Shown here piece by piece: positions 8,329-18,077 of a stretch of 64,000 nt of DNA. The stretch lies in contig NZ_JAPHOQ010000011.1 in the NCBI RefSeq assembly GCF_026191355.1, positions 62,001-126,000 on the forward strand, given 5' to 3'. Under the pieces are notes generated by a model. The model saw only the letters and a program-made list of their open reading frames with translations, made no database searches and was not told the DNA's origin. Source of the stretch: Legionella sheltonii (GTDB lineage Bacteria > Pseudomonadota > Gammaproteobacteria > Legionellales > Legionellaceae). Within the stretch, counting starts at the first letter, position 1, and every line of letters begins with the position of its first letter. The position numbers were made by a program, and so were the translations under genes.

Positions 8329-9876
8329 TTAACCAGGAGTTGAGCGAGCAGCTGCTGATTGACCGGCTTCTAAATCCAATTCTCTTTGTTTTCCTAGCCA
8401 TTCAATTAATCGAGTACGAAATGCTTTAAAAAATAAGTTAAAACGATTAGAGGAACGAATTTGAGCTCCCTCATCGCTTTGATACAAATCCATGATCTCA
8501 TCGGAGCTGGTTAATTTTAAATTTAAGGCTATTTTATCTGCATGAAAGGCAATATCGGTTAAAGCAGAATTTTTTAATTTGAAATTATCTTCAATAATTT
8601 CATGCCCCTCTATTTTGAAATCTACGAGGGTAAATTGGTGTTTTGCGAAATAGGAGCTGCTTTTCCCATTTGCGGTTTTTATTTTTTCATTGGCGCCTGC
8701 AGCAATAAGTTCCATAGCTAAACTATCGAAATGATATAATCTTGCCCAATGAAGCGCGGTCATCCCGTGGTGATCCGCCTGATTTACATCACAGCCTAAT
8801 TCGCGCATTCGTGCCAAAATAAGCTGTGCAGATTGTTTATCAGCCAGTTTGCACGCCAATAGCAAGGCTGTATTTTCATATGAAGTGGCTAAGAGGAGTT
8901 TGGAATTCGCTAAGCCTAATGCTTGTTTTAGACTCAACGGATTACGTTGGACAACCGCCAGGTGTAAGGGGGTGTTTTTAGTCACCACATCATCAAAATT
9001 GCTGGCATCAGGAATAGAAAGTTGGCAATATAGGGGGAGTTTTTCTAATGCTTCTCGACATGAGCTCGCGGATTGCAGTTCTTCACTATAAATGGAGAAG
9101 AAATTCTTAAGCACATCTAAATGATGTAACCAAGGCAGTGCATTGTCTAAAACTTGAGGATGGAGCAAATCATTTTTTTGTAAAAAAAGCAGCAGGGATT
9201 GGAGCTTCTCTATGTTCCTTTTATTATTTAGCTGGGGCAGCATCACGGTTACTATTTCGTAGTGTAACAGCTTGAGTTTATCTAAATGATTTAAAAATAA
9301 TCTAAGAGCTTGAAGATCCTCCGCTGAAGGATTTGTAGTGCATAAATATTTTGCAAATAAGGGAATTAAATCGTGAGGTAGATTTTTACAAAGACCAAAT
9401 AAGTCAAACAGCAAATACCATTCATTGCATTCTTCCTCCACATATGTGGGCTCCCTTTCAGTCCCGAGTTTATTTACGATCATGGCAAAACGGAGTGGGG
9501 TAACATGGGCTATGTCGGAGTAGCGTGCCAGCTTTTCATTTTGAGCTAAAATACAGATGAGCTCATAAATTTTATCATCTTGTGCTGGGGCCATTCTAAT
9601 CGCTTTAACGAGGGCTTTTGCTGTTTCTGGAGTTGTATTTTTATCCGCAAATATTTGTAGTGCTCTAATAGGATCAGAAAAGTGTTTTAAACGAATGAAC
9701 GTAACTAAATGAATGAAATCAGTTAATTGATCGAGTGCTTTTCCTCCTGGAACAGTATTGAGTTCTGCATCCAAAACTGCATTAATGTCATCAATGCAAA
9801 CGTGAGGTGTCTTAATTAAGGTTCTAAGCTTATCACTGAGAATGATTTTTTTTACCTGGAATGGTGATGAAGCCAT
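8329..9876 (-). CDS. Ankyrin-repeat protein with N-terminal helical repeats (effector candidate)
   Basis: 515 residues, no signal peptide or membrane segment. Three ankyrin repeats cover about residues 300-405 (N-T-P-L-H-L-A, E-N-T-A-L-L-L-A, G-M-T-A-L-H-W-A). The 300 residues before them are leucine-rich helices, including two repeat units that begin 'K-L-L-H' (about 202) and 'D-L-L-H-P' (about 236), similar to the units in the two proteins at 27253-29566. Ankyrin proteins of this kind are frequent among Legionella Dot/Icm-secreted effectors (family knowledge); secretion of this one is inference. It stands alone on the chromosome between repeats and the divergent lolC. A GGAG site precedes the ATG. 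Confidence 0.75.
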   Translation of the reverse strand: MASSPFQVKKIILSDKLRTLIKTPHVCIDDINAVLDAELNTVPGGKALDQLTDFIHLVTFIRLKHFSDPIRALQIFADKNTTPETAKALVKAIRMAPAQDDKIYELICILAQNEKLARYSDIAHVTPLRFAMIVNKLGTEREPTYVEEECNEWYLLFDLFGLCKNLPHDLIPLFAKYLCTTNPSAEDLQALRLFLNHLDKLKLLHYEIVTVMLPQLNNKRNIEKLQSLLLFLQKNDLLHPQVLDNALPWLHHLDVLKNFFSIYSEELQSASSCREALEKLPLYCQLSIPDASNFDDVVTKNTPLHLAVVQRNPLSLKQALGLANSKLLLATSYENTALLLACKLADKQSAQLILARMRELGCDVNQADHHGMTALHWARLYHFDSLAMELIAAGANEKIKTANGKSSSYFAKHQFTLVDFKIEGHEIIEDNFKLKNSALTDIAFHADKIALNLKLTSSDEIMDLYQSDEGAQIRSSNRFNLFFKAFRTRLIEWLGKQRELDLEAGQSAAARSTPG

Positions 9877-10126
9877 TAGATACTCCTGTAATTATTTTTG
9901 ATAAAACAGTTTACTGTAACTCAATATAATTCACAATTTGTAGAATTAATGGCTTAAGAGCATCCCTTAGATCGTGCCTGACTGCGTATAAATATCCACA
10001 AATTCTGTGGATAAGTATGTGGGTTATCTGATGACGAAACAATAAAACAGCAGAACTGCTTATGAGGTATATCTCTTGGATGATTTTTTCTCTACAATAA
10101 GACTTTAACTCTAACTAATAGCAATT

Positions 10127-11371
10127 ATGTATAAACCATTAGCTCTTTTTATGGGCTTACGCTATACGCGTTCTCGAAAAAAGAATCATTTTGTCTCTTT
10201 TATTTCTCTGAGCTCCATGCTGGGTATAGGCTTAGGAGTGATGGTTCTTATTACTGTTTTATCAGTAATGAATGGTTTTGATGAGCAAATACATAACCGT
10301 TTTTTTGGTATGGCCCCTGAAATTACGGTATCTGGTCCCAATGAGCGACTCGATAATTGGCCTGAGGTAGCTAAAAAGATTCAAACGGTTCCCGAAATTA
10401 AAGCATTAGCTCCTTATGTGGGCGGACAGGGATTAATGGTGCATGAAGGGCAAGTTTTACCCATTGTCTTAACGGGAGTATTGCCCGAAAGAGAAGAAAA
10501 GATGAGTCACTTACAAGATAAATTGCTGGCCGGGAGTCTAAGCAATTTAAAAGATTTTGGCATTATCTTGGGTAGAGGTCTCGCAGACAGCATGGGCACG
10601 ATGATTGGTGATAAGGTCACTGTGATGATCCCTCAAGCAACCGTGACTCCTGCTGGAATGATTCCTCGTTTTAAGCGATTTACAGTAGTTGGTGTTTTCT
10701 CTGCGGGCTCTGGGTTTAATTTTGATACCAAGTTGGCATTTATCAATATGGGAGATGCCCAAAAGTTATTGCAAATGGGTGATGATGTCACTGGGATCAA
10801 AATGAAAATAGATAACGTGTACCAGGCACCTGAATTGACCTCTCGATTAGCTCATTTGCTGGGTGAAGAATATCAGGTCGGTAATTGGACACAGCAATAC
10901 GGTGCTTTTTTTCAGGCTGTCAAAATGGAAAAGACGATGATGTTTATGATTTTATTGCTCATTATCGCCGTAGCCGCATTTAATCTGGTCTCTTCTTTAG
11001 TGATGGTTGTTAATGACAAACAAGCAGAAATTGCCATTTTGAGAACCATTGGTGCGACCCCTTCTACTATATTATGGACATTTATCGTACAAGGAATGAT
11101 GGTAGGAGTCGTGGGTACATTTTTTGGTTTGCTGGGTGGATTAGTATTGGCTAAAAATGCGACCACAATTGTGAACCATCTGCAATCCTGGTTTCATTTC
11201 AAGGTCTTGTCATCCAGTATTTATTTTGTTGATTATTTACCTTCTAAGATTATGGTAAGCGATCTATGGACCGTTTGTGTTATGGCTTTATTCATGAGCT
11301 TTCTCGCAACAATTTATCCTGCCTGGCGTGCCTCAAAAACAGTGATTGCGGAGGCTTTGCATTATGAGTGA
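10127..11371 (+). CDS. Lipoprotein-releasing ABC transporter permease (LolC/LolE/LolF family)
   Basis: 414 residues with one N-terminal membrane segment (about 25-48), a large periplasmic MacB-PCD-type domain, and three C-terminal membrane segments, the layout of LolC/E. The N-terminal motif F-x-G-L-R-Y-x-x-x-R is visible. It extracts mature lipoproteins from the inner membrane and hands them to LolA. Only one permease gene is present, followed directly by lolD. A separate lolE is absent here, which is the arrangement of species that use a single LolF-type permease as a homodimer. I therefore leave the symbol open. Overlaps lolD by 8 bp. Confidence 0.9.
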   Translation: MYKPLALFMGLRYTRSRKKNHFVSFISLSSMLGIGLGVMVLITVLSVMNGFDEQIHNRFFGMAPEITVSGPNERLDNWPEVAKKIQTVPEIKALAPYVGGQGLMVHEGQVLPIVLTGVLPEREEKMSHLQDKLLAGSLSNLKDFGIILGRGLADSMGTMIGDKVTVMIPQATVTPAGMIPRFKRFTVVGVFSAGSGFNFDTKLAFINMGDAQKLLQMGDDVTGIKMKIDNVYQAPELTSRLAHLLGEEYQVGNWTQQYGAFFQAVKMEKTMMFMILLLIIAVAAFNLVSSLVMVVNDKQAEIAILRTIGATPSTILWTFIVQGMMVGVVGTFFGLLGGLVLAKNATTIVNHLQSWFHFKVLSSSIYFVDYLPSKIMVSDLWTVCVMALFMSFLATIYPAWRASKTVIAEALHYE

Positions 11372-12047
11372 TATTATTTTAAATGCTACAAAATTATGTA
11401 AATCATACAATGATGGCGCTTCTAAAATAGAAGTGCTGCGAGGAATCGATTTGTCGATTGCTAAAGGCGAACGTTTGGCAATTATTGGTCCATCAGGATC
11501 TGGGAAAAGCACCTTATTGCATCTAATGGGCGGGTTGGATAAACCAACCACTGGCGATGTATTAATTAAGGATGTGAATTGGCAAAAAGTAAATGAAAAA
11601 CAACGTTGCCGATTACGTAATCAAGGTTTGGGATTTATCTACCAGTTTCATCACTTGTTACCTGAGTTTACCGCACTTGAAAATGTTGCTATGCCTCTGC
11701 TGTTAGCGAATATCTCAGTAAAGGATGCTACGGCTGAAGCAAGTAAAATGTTGGATGATGTTGGACTTAAAGAAAGAAAAACACATAAACCGGCTCAGCT
11801 TTCAGGAGGCGAGCGGCAACGCGTTGCCATAGCTCGAGCTTTGGTACATCAACCTTACTGCGTACTAGCTGATGAACCTACAGGCAATCTCGATCAGACA
11901 ACGGCAACAAAAGTGTTTGATTTAATGCTGGAGCTGAATAGAAAAATGAATACGGCTTTGGTTATTGTGACTCATGATCAGCAGTTGGCAAAACAAATGG
12001 ATCGAGTTTTAGTGCTGGGCGACGGTCTTTTATCTGATTTTCAATGA
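11364..12047 (+). CDS. lolD: Lipoprotein-releasing ABC transporter ATPase
   Basis: 227 residues from the ATG at 11364; an upstream in-frame GTG extension would lie inside the permease gene and is unlikely. The Walker A motif is G42-P-S-G-S-G-K-S-T50, the signature motif L-S-G-G-E-R-Q-R, and Walker B ends A-D-E-P-T-G-N-L-D, the form typical of the LolD/MacB/FtsE class. It supplies ATP hydrolysis for the permease upstream, whose stop codon overlaps its start, so the two subunits are translationally coupled. Confidence 0.95.
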   Translation: MSDIILNATKLCKSYNDGASKIEVLRGIDLSIAKGERLAIIGPSGSGKSTLLHLMGGLDKPTTGDVLIKDVNWQKVNEKQRCRLRNQGLGFIYQFHHLLPEFTALENVAMPLLLANISVKDATAEASKMLDDVGLKERKTHKPAQLSGGERQRVAIARALVHQPYCVLADEPTGNLDQTTATKVFDLMLELNRKMNTALVIVTHDQQLAKQMDRVLVLGDGLLSDFQ

Positions 12048-12088
12048 TTACTGATTCAGGTTATCAACAGAAAGAGGAGTAAACAAAA

Positions 12089-12331
12089 ATGTTTAAAAAG
12101 AAGGAGGGGGTTGGTAGTGATAAACCAGCCGCAGCCAAGAAAAGTTTATTCGATGGAATTCAAAAAGATAAAGCAGCTTATGATTTGGTCGATATGGGGG
12201 CTGTAAATCCTCATCGATTTTTAAGAAATAAAAGTTCAAAAATTAAAGCCCCTCAATTACCGATCATTATTGAGGAAATCGAAGCAGTAGAGTATAACCT
12301 GCCTGAAAATAAAGCTCCTTCAAATTTATAA
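12089..12331 (+). CDS. Small hypothetical protein downstream of lolD
   Basis: 80 residues, no signal peptide or membrane segment. The N-terminus is rich in Lys, Ala and Gly, and the C-terminal half is acidic. I recognise no family. It is supported as a real gene by a strong AGAGGAG site 10 bp before the ATG and by its position 41 bp behind lolD on the same strand, suggesting a shared transcript. A long palindromic repeat follows. Function unknown. Confidence 0.6.
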   Translation: MFKKKEGVGSDKPAAAKKSLFDGIQKDKAAYDLVDMGAVNPHRFLRNKSSKIKAPQLPIIIEEIEAVEYNLPENKAPSNL

Positions 12332-12355
12332 TCTGAGCAAGTATAGACCTTCGTA

Positions 12356-12485
12356 TGTAGCCTGGGTGGAGCGACGCGAAAACCGGGTTTCTGAGCAAAG
12401 CGGGAATAAGATTTCTAAATCAAGGAACCTAATTGGTTGCATTGAAATCGCCTGGGGTACGGCTGACGCCTTCACCCAGGCTACA
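12356..12485. repeat. TGTAGCCTGGGTG palindromic repeat, 130 bp
   Basis: Perfect 13-bp terminal inverted repeats, TGTAGCCTGGGTG at 12356-12368 and CACCCAGGCTACA at 12473-12485, enclose a poorly conserved interior. It lies between the convergent genes downstream of lolD and asnS. A related longer hairpin is at 40194-40274 and shorter ones at 36821-36853 and 60396-60445. Confidence 0.75.
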
Positions 12486-12511
12486 AATTACCTATGCAGC
12501 AAGAGATTTGT

Positions 12512-13915
12512 TTAATAGTTTGCATGCCCTGGTGTGCGTGGGAAAGGAATGACATCGCGTACGTTTGCTAAGCCTGTAACATAGCTGACCAAGCGTTCAA
12601 AGCCCAAGCCAAATCCTGCATGGGGTACCGTACCATATCGACGTAAGTCTCTATACCATTGATAGCTTTCTTTATTTAAATTGCATTCTTCAATGCGCTT
12701 ATCCAGGATATCCAGGCGCTCTTCACGTTGACTGCCGCCGATGATTTCACCAATTCCAGGTGCTAAAACATCCATAGCAGCAACGGTTTTTTCATCATCA
12801 TTTAGGCGCATATAAAAGCCTTTAATTTCCTGAGGATAATTAGTCAGTATCACCGGTTTTTTGCAGTGGATTTCTGCCAGATAACGTTCATGTTCTGATT
12901 GTAAATCCAATCCCCAGCTAACCGGAAATTCAAATGATTGGCCGCATTGTTCCAATATTTTAATAGCATCAGTATAGGTCATGATTTCAAAATCAGAATC
13001 CGCAATGTGTTCTAGTCGTTCAACACATCCTGGAGCGACAAACTGATTGAAAAAGTCCATATCATCTGCACGCTCATCCAGAACTGCTTTGCATAAATAA
13101 CGCAACATTTCTTGGCTTAAAGTACAAATATCATGTAGGGTGGCAAAGGCGATTTCAGGTTCAATCATCCAGAATTCAGCCAAATGGCGGCTTGTATTTG
13201 AGTTTTCAGCACGAAAAGTCGGTCCAAAAGTATATACTTTCGACATGGCCATACAATACGCCTCAAGATTTAACTGTCCTGAAACGGTGAGAAAAGTCTC
13301 TTTTCCAAAAAAATCTTTACTAAAATCAATTTGGCCGTATTCATTTTTAGGGATATTTAAAAGGTCTAAGGTCGATACGCGGAACATTTCACCAGCACCT
13401 TCACAATCACTGGAAGTGATAATGGGGGTATGTATCCAAAAGAAACCCTGTTCGTGGAAAAAGCGGTGTATGGCTTGTGACAAACAATGACGAATTCGCG
13501 TTACCGCGCTTATCGTATTAGTACGTGGTCGTAGATGGGCTACATCACGCAGAAATTCAAGTGTGTGTCGTTTGGCTTGAATAGGATAAGTATCTGGATT
13601 TTCTACCCAACCTACTACTTTAATCGAGTCAGCCTGGATTTCAAATGCTTGGCCTTTACCTTGAGAGGCTACCAATTTTCCAGAAGCAATGATAGAACAT
13701 CCAGCCGTCAGTTTGGTGACTTCATCAAGGTAATTGTCCAAATTATCAGTTGCTACGATTTGAATGGGAGCAAAACAAGAACCATCATGTAAGCTAACAA
13801 AAGATAAACCCGTTTTGGAGTCGCGGCGAGTCTTAACCCAACCTCTAACGGTAACGTGTTCATCAATGCTGATTTCACCATCTAAACACTGCTTTATGGT
13901 AAAAACTTCACTCAT
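12512..13915 (-). CDS. asnS: Asparaginyl-tRNA synthetase
   Basis: 467 residues from the ATG at 13915, close to the 466 of E. coli AsnS. A 20-codon upstream extension is possible but has no ribosome-binding site, whereas GAGGAG stands 8 bp before this ATG. An OB-fold anticodon-binding domain (about residues 15-100, with V-R-G-W-V-K-T-R) is followed by a class II catalytic core with F-R-A-E-N-S in motif 2 and the motif 3 stretch G-F-G-L-G-F-E-R-L near the C-terminus. It charges tRNA-Asn with asparagine in the cytoplasm. Monocistronic. Confidence 0.97.
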   Translation of the reverse strand: MSEVFTIKQCLDGEISIDEHVTVRGWVKTRRDSKTGLSFVSLHDGSCFAPIQIVATDNLDNYLDEVTKLTAGCSIIASGKLVASQGKGQAFEIQADSIKVVGWVENPDTYPIQAKRHTLEFLRDVAHLRPRTNTISAVTRIRHCLSQAIHRFFHEQGFFWIHTPIITSSDCEGAGEMFRVSTLDLLNIPKNEYGQIDFSKDFFGKETFLTVSGQLNLEAYCMAMSKVYTFGPTFRAENSNTSRHLAEFWMIEPEIAFATLHDICTLSQEMLRYLCKAVLDERADDMDFFNQFVAPGCVERLEHIADSDFEIMTYTDAIKILEQCGQSFEFPVSWGLDLQSEHERYLAEIHCKKPVILTNYPQEIKGFYMRLNDDEKTVAAMDVLAPGIGEIIGGSQREERLDILDKRIEECNLNKESYQWYRDLRRYGTVPHAGFGLGFERLVSYVTGLANVRDVIPFPRTPGHANY

Positions 13916-14279
13916 TTTTTTACTCCTCACTCTGAGTATACTTTGCGCACTCACAAAGGCACAGTTAGGGTGCATTTAAATTCTATCAGTCGATGTACGC
14001 TTATTAATACAGCGCAAGTAGTTGCGTTACACCAAGCATTTCCCGATTGAAGAATTCGTTTGGTTAGCGAGACTGGGCAATGCCAATCCCCGATTTGTGG
14101 CTTCGCGAAGTATAGATACCTTTAACTAAAAATGAGATGATACACTGGGGTTATCAGCATTTCTACTATCTGAGTGCTAAAACATGTTGATTTTCTTGCT
14201 TCATTACGATAATTCCAAATCAGAATGAAAGTGCTTTGATCTCAACTGCTTTTTCTAGGTTTATCATTGAGGAAACATT
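13916..14279. other. 364-bp gap without a gene
   Basis: This divergent spacer between asnS and the secreted protein gene at 14280 must contain both promoters. I see no repeat of the local families, no strong hairpin and no open frame with a ribosome-binding site. The base composition matches the surroundings. Confidence 0.6.
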
Positions 14280-14840
14280 ATGTTGCGAAAAGTGTTCTGT
14301 ATCTCATTGTTTTTTTGCTCTTTAGGGGCTGCAGCAGATGATACGATATTAAAATTATATAGACCCTTTGGTGACGTGACGAATCAAGCGATTCCGCAAG
14401 TGAAAAACACACTCATGGGTGAATGTTATTCTCAATCCCAATTAATTGTGCGGGAAGATGCTTGGCGTTGCCTGGCAGATGGCAAAACTTATGATCCTTG
14501 TTTTGTTAAGTCAGGACCAGAGCGGACAGAGGCATTATGCCCTCAATCTCCTTGGATTGGAGACAGTGTCCTGATTAAAGTGAAAGAACCTTTGCATAAT
14601 GAGCAAAATAAAACATTAGATATGTCGCTTACTTACCCTTGGGGCATAGAGCTGACTAATGGTGAACATTGTATGGCGATTAATTCTGGAAAAATTTATG
14701 ACCAAATGCCTGTGCGCTATCAATGCAGCAGTAAAAATTATCTAGTTGGCCATTTACAGCGATGCAAAAATGTTTGGAGCATGCTGCAGAAAACACCGCA
14801 AGGTGTGGTTACGGTAGAATTAAAGAAGGCTTGGTTTTGA
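14280..14840 (+). CDS. Secreted hypothetical protein, cysteine-containing
   Basis: 186 residues. An N-terminal signal peptide (positively charged start, hydrophobic stretch, likely cleavage after A-A-A near residue 19) predicts export to the periplasm or beyond. The mature part has eight or more cysteines, which suggests disulfides, and short W-R-C and W-G-I-E-L segments, but I recognise no family. GAGGA precedes the ATG by 8 bp. It is a single gene, convergent with maiA. Export by the Legionella type II system is possible but not shown. Confidence 0.65.
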   Translation: MLRKVFCISLFFCSLGAAADDTILKLYRPFGDVTNQAIPQVKNTLMGECYSQSQLIVREDAWRCLADGKTYDPCFVKSGPERTEALCPQSPWIGDSVLIKVKEPLHNEQNKTLDMSLTYPWGIELTNGEHCMAINSGKIYDQMPVRYQCSSKNYLVGHLQRCKNVWSMLQKTPQGVVTVELKKAWF

Positions 14841-14903
14841 AACAGAATCTTATTGACAAAAGACTCAGTAATCTAGGTTGGGCCTCGCCTCAACCTAGAA
14901 CAA

Positions 14904-15536
14904 TTATTGTATCTCGGGAACTGCTTTTTGAAAGGGTTCCAGTGTCAAGCAATGCGCGTTGATTTCATTGATAAGAGGGTAGTTGTCCATAGCAAAATGA
15001 AAACGATGTGCATTATAGACTTGGGGGATAAGACAAAGATCGGCCAAGGTCACTGTGTCGCCAAAACAAAAAGATGGACTGCGTTTTATCTGTTGTAATT
15101 TCATTTCAAAAGCGTCAAATCCTGCTTTAAGCCAATGGTGATACCATTCTGTGACTTGTGCTTCATCTGCTTGAAATTGTTCTTTTAAGCGGTTTAAAAC
15201 CCTTAAATTATTCAGCGGATGCATGTCACAAGCAACAATTAACGCAAGGGATCTTACAATAGCCTTATCCCAAGGATCGGGAGGCAATAATGCAGGATTA
15301 GGGTAGGTTTCATCCAAATAGTCGATTATGGCCAGTGATTGACTAAGCACTCGCTGATTGATTTCTAAGCTGGGCACTAATTCTTGGGGATTAACCGCTC
15401 GGTATTCTGGACTATGTTGTTGCCCACCATGATTCACCAGGTGAATATTTATTTTCTCATAGGCAATATTTTTTAAGTTCAGAGCAATACGGACGCGATA
15501 ACACGCCGTGGAACGAAAATAATCATAGAGTTTCAT
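14904..15536 (-). CDS. maiA: Maleylacetoacetate isomerase (zeta-class GST)
   Basis: 210 residues with a glutathione S-transferase fold. The N-terminal thioredoxin-like domain begins M-K-L-Y-D-Y-F-R-S-T-A-C-Y-R-V-R-I-A-L, where S-S/T-A/C-x-x-R-V-R is the zeta-class active-site signature, followed by a C-terminal helical domain. It isomerises 4-maleylacetoacetate to 4-fumarylacetoacetate in tyrosine breakdown. It follows fahA by 3 bp and completes the hppD-fahA-maiA operon. Confidence 0.93.
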   Translation of the reverse strand: MKLYDYFRSTACYRVRIALNLKNIAYEKINIHLVNHGGQQHSPEYRAVNPQELVPSLEINQRVLSQSLAIIDYLDETYPNPALLPPDPWDKAIVRSLALIVACDMHPLNNLRVLNRLKEQFQADEAQVTEWYHHWLKAGFDAFEMKLQQIKRSPSFCFGDTVTLADLCLIPQVYNAHRFHFAMDNYPLINEINAHCLTLEPFQKAVPEIQ

Positions 15537-15539
15537 CGC

Positions 15540-16523
15540 TTATACCTGCTTCACAACTTGATCGATTGCGCCAAACAGGCTGTTGCCTTGTTTATCGAGC
15601 ATTTCAATACGAATTCTGTCGCCAAAACGCATAAAAGACGTTTTTGCTTGACCTTGCTCTATGGTTTCCAGCATACGCTTTTCTGCGATACACGATGAAC
15701 CTTTGCTGCGATCCAGATTAGAGACTGTACCCGAACCAATAATGGTTCCTGCACGAAGGACTCTGGTTTTTGCAGCATGTTCAATCAGTTTTGGGAAGGA
15801 AAACGTCATATCGATTCCCGCGTTGGGTTGGCCAAATAATTGCTCATTCAGATGACTTAATAAAGACAGATGCACTCGTTGACCATCCCATTCAGACCCT
15901 AGTTCATCAGGTGTGATAGCTACAGGAGAAAAACTGCTGGATGGTTTCGATTGGAAAAAACCAAAACCTTTTGCCAGTTCATTTGGTATTAAATTACGCA
16001 ATGAAACATCATTGACCAGCATGAGTAGCTTAATATGTTGTCCTGCGTTTTCATGGTTTATGCCCATAGGAACATCATCAGTAATTACTGCAACTTCTGC
16101 TTCAAAATCGATGCCATATGCTTCATCTGCTGCCAAGATGGGATCTCTGGGGCCCAAAAAGGAATCAGAACCTCCTTGATACATCAAAGGATCAGTCCAG
16201 AAATTCTCTGGCAATTCTGCACCACGTGCCTTACGCACCAGTTCAACATGGTTAACATAAGCACTGCCATCCGCCCATTGATAAGCACGAGGGAGTGGTG
16301 ATTCACAGTGTTGTGGATCAAAACTAAAGGAATTCTCCAAAAGTCCTTCATTAAGCTGTTGATACACTTTTTGTAACTGCTCTTCTACTGCATTCCAATG
16401 ATCTAGGGCATATTGCAAATTGGGTGCGATTTGAGGTACCCGTATTGCACGAGTCAATGATTGATTGACCACGCATAATTCTCCATCGCGTGATGATGTT
16501 GATTTTAGACTGGCAAGTTTCAT
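15540..16523 (-). CDS. fahA: Fumarylacetoacetate hydrolase family protein
   Basis: 327 residues from the ATG at 16523, which has GAGGAACTT directly upstream; a longer frame to 16571 would run into the repeat and has no better site. It has the FAH fold, with metal-binding acidic residues in the E-x-E segment (D-F-E-A-E-V-A-V) and the conserved G-S-G-T-V-S region near the C-terminus. It should split fumarylacetoacetate into fumarate and acetoacetate, the last step of tyrosine catabolism. It lies between hppD and maiA, 3 bp before maiA, which fixes the substrate beyond what the family alone would allow. Confidence 0.9.
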   Translation of the reverse strand: MKLASLKSTSSRDGELCVVNQSLTRAIRVPQIAPNLQYALDHWNAVEEQLQKVYQQLNEGLLENSFSFDPQHCESPLPRAYQWADGSAYVNHVELVRKARGAELPENFWTDPLMYQGGSDSFLGPRDPILAADEAYGIDFEAEVAVITDDVPMGINHENAGQHIKLLMLVNDVSLRNLIPNELAKGFGFFQSKPSSSFSPVAITPDELGSEWDGQRVHLSLLSHLNEQLFGQPNAGIDMTFSFPKLIEHAAKTRVLRAGTIIGSGTVSNLDRSKGSSCIAEKRMLETIEQGQAKTSFMRFGDRIRIEMLDKQGNSLFGAIDQVVKQV

Positions 16524-16560
16524 AAGTTCCTCATTTAGTTGTAGTCTGGACAAGTTAATC

Positions 16561-16664
16561 CCCTCTCCCATTCATGGGAGAGGGCTATGGGTGAGGGTTC
16601 ATTAGCCTAAACCAATACCCTCATCCACCCTAATGGGCACCTTCTCCCCAAACGGAGAAGGGAC
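16561..16664. repeat. CTCTCCC/GGAGAAGGG intergenic repeat inside the hppD-fahA gap
   Basis: 104 bp opening with CCCTCTCCC, an ATG-like loop and GGGAGAGGG, then GGGTGAGGG...CCCTCATCC and closing CTTCTCCCC...GGAGAAGGG. It occupies most of the 173 bp between hppD and fahA on the same strand, so the operon transcript, if continuous, carries this hairpin element. Confidence 0.7.
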
Positions 16665-16696
16665 TCTTTACCCCATCTGTCCAGGCCATATTTTTC

Positions 16697-17749
16697 TTAG
16701 GCGGATTTTTCTTTCAAAGTTCCACGTTTGATCTGATCTCTTTCAATCGCCTCAAATAATGCTTGAAAGTTACCTTCACCAAATCCTTGATTTCCTTTGC
16801 GTTGAATGATTTCAAAAAACACCGGGCCAAAGATATTTTCAGTAAAGATTTGCAGCAATAAACCATGTTTGGGATCGCTTTCACCATCAATCAGGATTTT
16901 CTCTTCTTGAAGTTGACTCACTGACTCTTGATGCCAAGGAAGGCGATCATGCAACATTTCATAGTAGGTATCTGGAACATCAAGAAATTTAACCCCTTGT
17001 TCTCTTAATGTATGCACCGTATGGTAAATGTTGTCAGTAGATAATGCGATATGTTGGATGCCTTCACCTTTGTAATCATGTAGAAATTCTTCAATCTGCG
17101 ATAAATCATCTTTAGATTCATTCAAAGGAATTTTTATTTTTCCACAAGGACTACCTAGAGCACGACTTAATAATCCGGTCATCTTCCCTTTAATATTAAA
17201 ATAACGAATTTCCTGGAAGTTAAAAATGGCTCCATAGAACTCAGCCCATTTATCCATATTGCCACGAAAGACATTATGGGTTAAATGATCAATGAGTACT
17301 AAGCCATTACCGTTTACTTTTTTATTAGCTTGATTTTCCCAATGCGTTGAGAAGGGTTGATGTTGATCGTCAACAAAATAAATGACACTACCACCTATAG
17401 CTTGGATACCTGGTAAACCATGATGCGCGTGAGTGCAATCTTCAAATGCTTTGGCTCCATGTTTGAGTGCATATTCGAATGCTTCCTTGGCATTCTTTAC
17501 TTTAAATCCCATGGCGCAAGCACCCGCTCCATGAGTTTTGGCATGTTCTTCTGCTTGGCAATTTGTTGCTGCATTGACAATAAATTGAATCTCGCCTTGT
17601 TGAAATAAGGTGATGTCCTGGTTTTTATGATGCGCGGTAGCTTGGAAACCCATATCTATGAACTGTTGATGCAGGTGTTTTTTATCGGGACCTGAAAACT
17701 CTAAGAAAGCAAAACCATCTAATCCACAGGGGTTGTTATTTGTTTGCAT
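16697..17749 (-). CDS. hppD: 4-hydroxyphenylpyruvate dioxygenase (legiolysin)
   Basis: 350 residues with two vicinal-oxygen-chelate domains, the normal bacterial HPPD size. The iron ligands are expected at H-x-T/N in L-I-D-H-L-T-H-N, the later H of G-I-Q-H-I-A and a C-terminal Glu in G-P-V-F-F-E-I-I-Q-R-K-G. It converts 4-hydroxyphenylpyruvate to homogentisate, the second step of tyrosine breakdown. In Legionella the homologous gene (lly) gives the brown pyomelanin pigment and haemolytic and fluorescent phenotypes from homogentisate oxidation. It heads the hppD-fahA-maiA operon; homogentisate dioxygenase (hmgA) is not in the window. Confidence 0.95.
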   Translation of the reverse strand: MQTNNNPCGLDGFAFLEFSGPDKKHLHQQFIDMGFQATAHHKNQDITLFQQGEIQFIVNAATNCQAEEHAKTHGAGACAMGFKVKNAKEAFEYALKHGAKAFEDCTHAHHGLPGIQAIGGSVIYFVDDQHQPFSTHWENQANKKVNGNGLVLIDHLTHNVFRGNMDKWAEFYGAIFNFQEIRYFNIKGKMTGLLSRALGSPCGKIKIPLNESKDDLSQIEEFLHDYKGEGIQHIALSTDNIYHTVHTLREQGVKFLDVPDTYYEMLHDRLPWHQESVSQLQEEKILIDGESDPKHGLLLQIFTENIFGPVFFEIIQRKGNQGFGEGNFQALFEAIERDQIKRGTLKEKSA

Positions 17750-18077
17750 TGTTGATTACTCCTTTAAAATGATTCGGTACTTAAAAACTCCTTTCTCTAT
17801 AGGAGATAGGTAAAGTAAGATTACCTTGCCTGGCTCGTGGCCACTGTCATTTACTTCAGGAATTTACCCTTTTCCCTGCCCGTCAACCTGAGTGCAAGCA
17901 GGGCTCTCTCCAGGGTGAACACTGTTCTAAAATGGGGAGATCCTTCGCTATGCTCGGAATCACGAAGACCAAAGAGAAGGTACCCGTTAGGGCCGATGAG
18001 GGTATTGATTGGGTTCATGACTCCTCATCTCTCCCCCTCTTCCACTAGGGGAGGGGATTCCTAGCTACATGTTGTCT
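17750..18077. repeat. Repeat-filled intergenic gap before hppD
   Basis: 328 bp without a gene. It holds a GATGACG-type segment (17934-17968, 'gagatccttcgctatgctcgg') and a CTCTCCC/GGGGAGGGG palindrome at 18023-18060. The rest (17770-17880) has no feature I can name beyond presumably the hppD promoter. Confidence 0.5.

Noticed and set aside
9877..10126. PmrA box upstream of the ankyrin gene
   Set aside because: A CTTAAGCCATTAATTC stretch on the minus strand has only one acceptable half-site and the wrong spacing.
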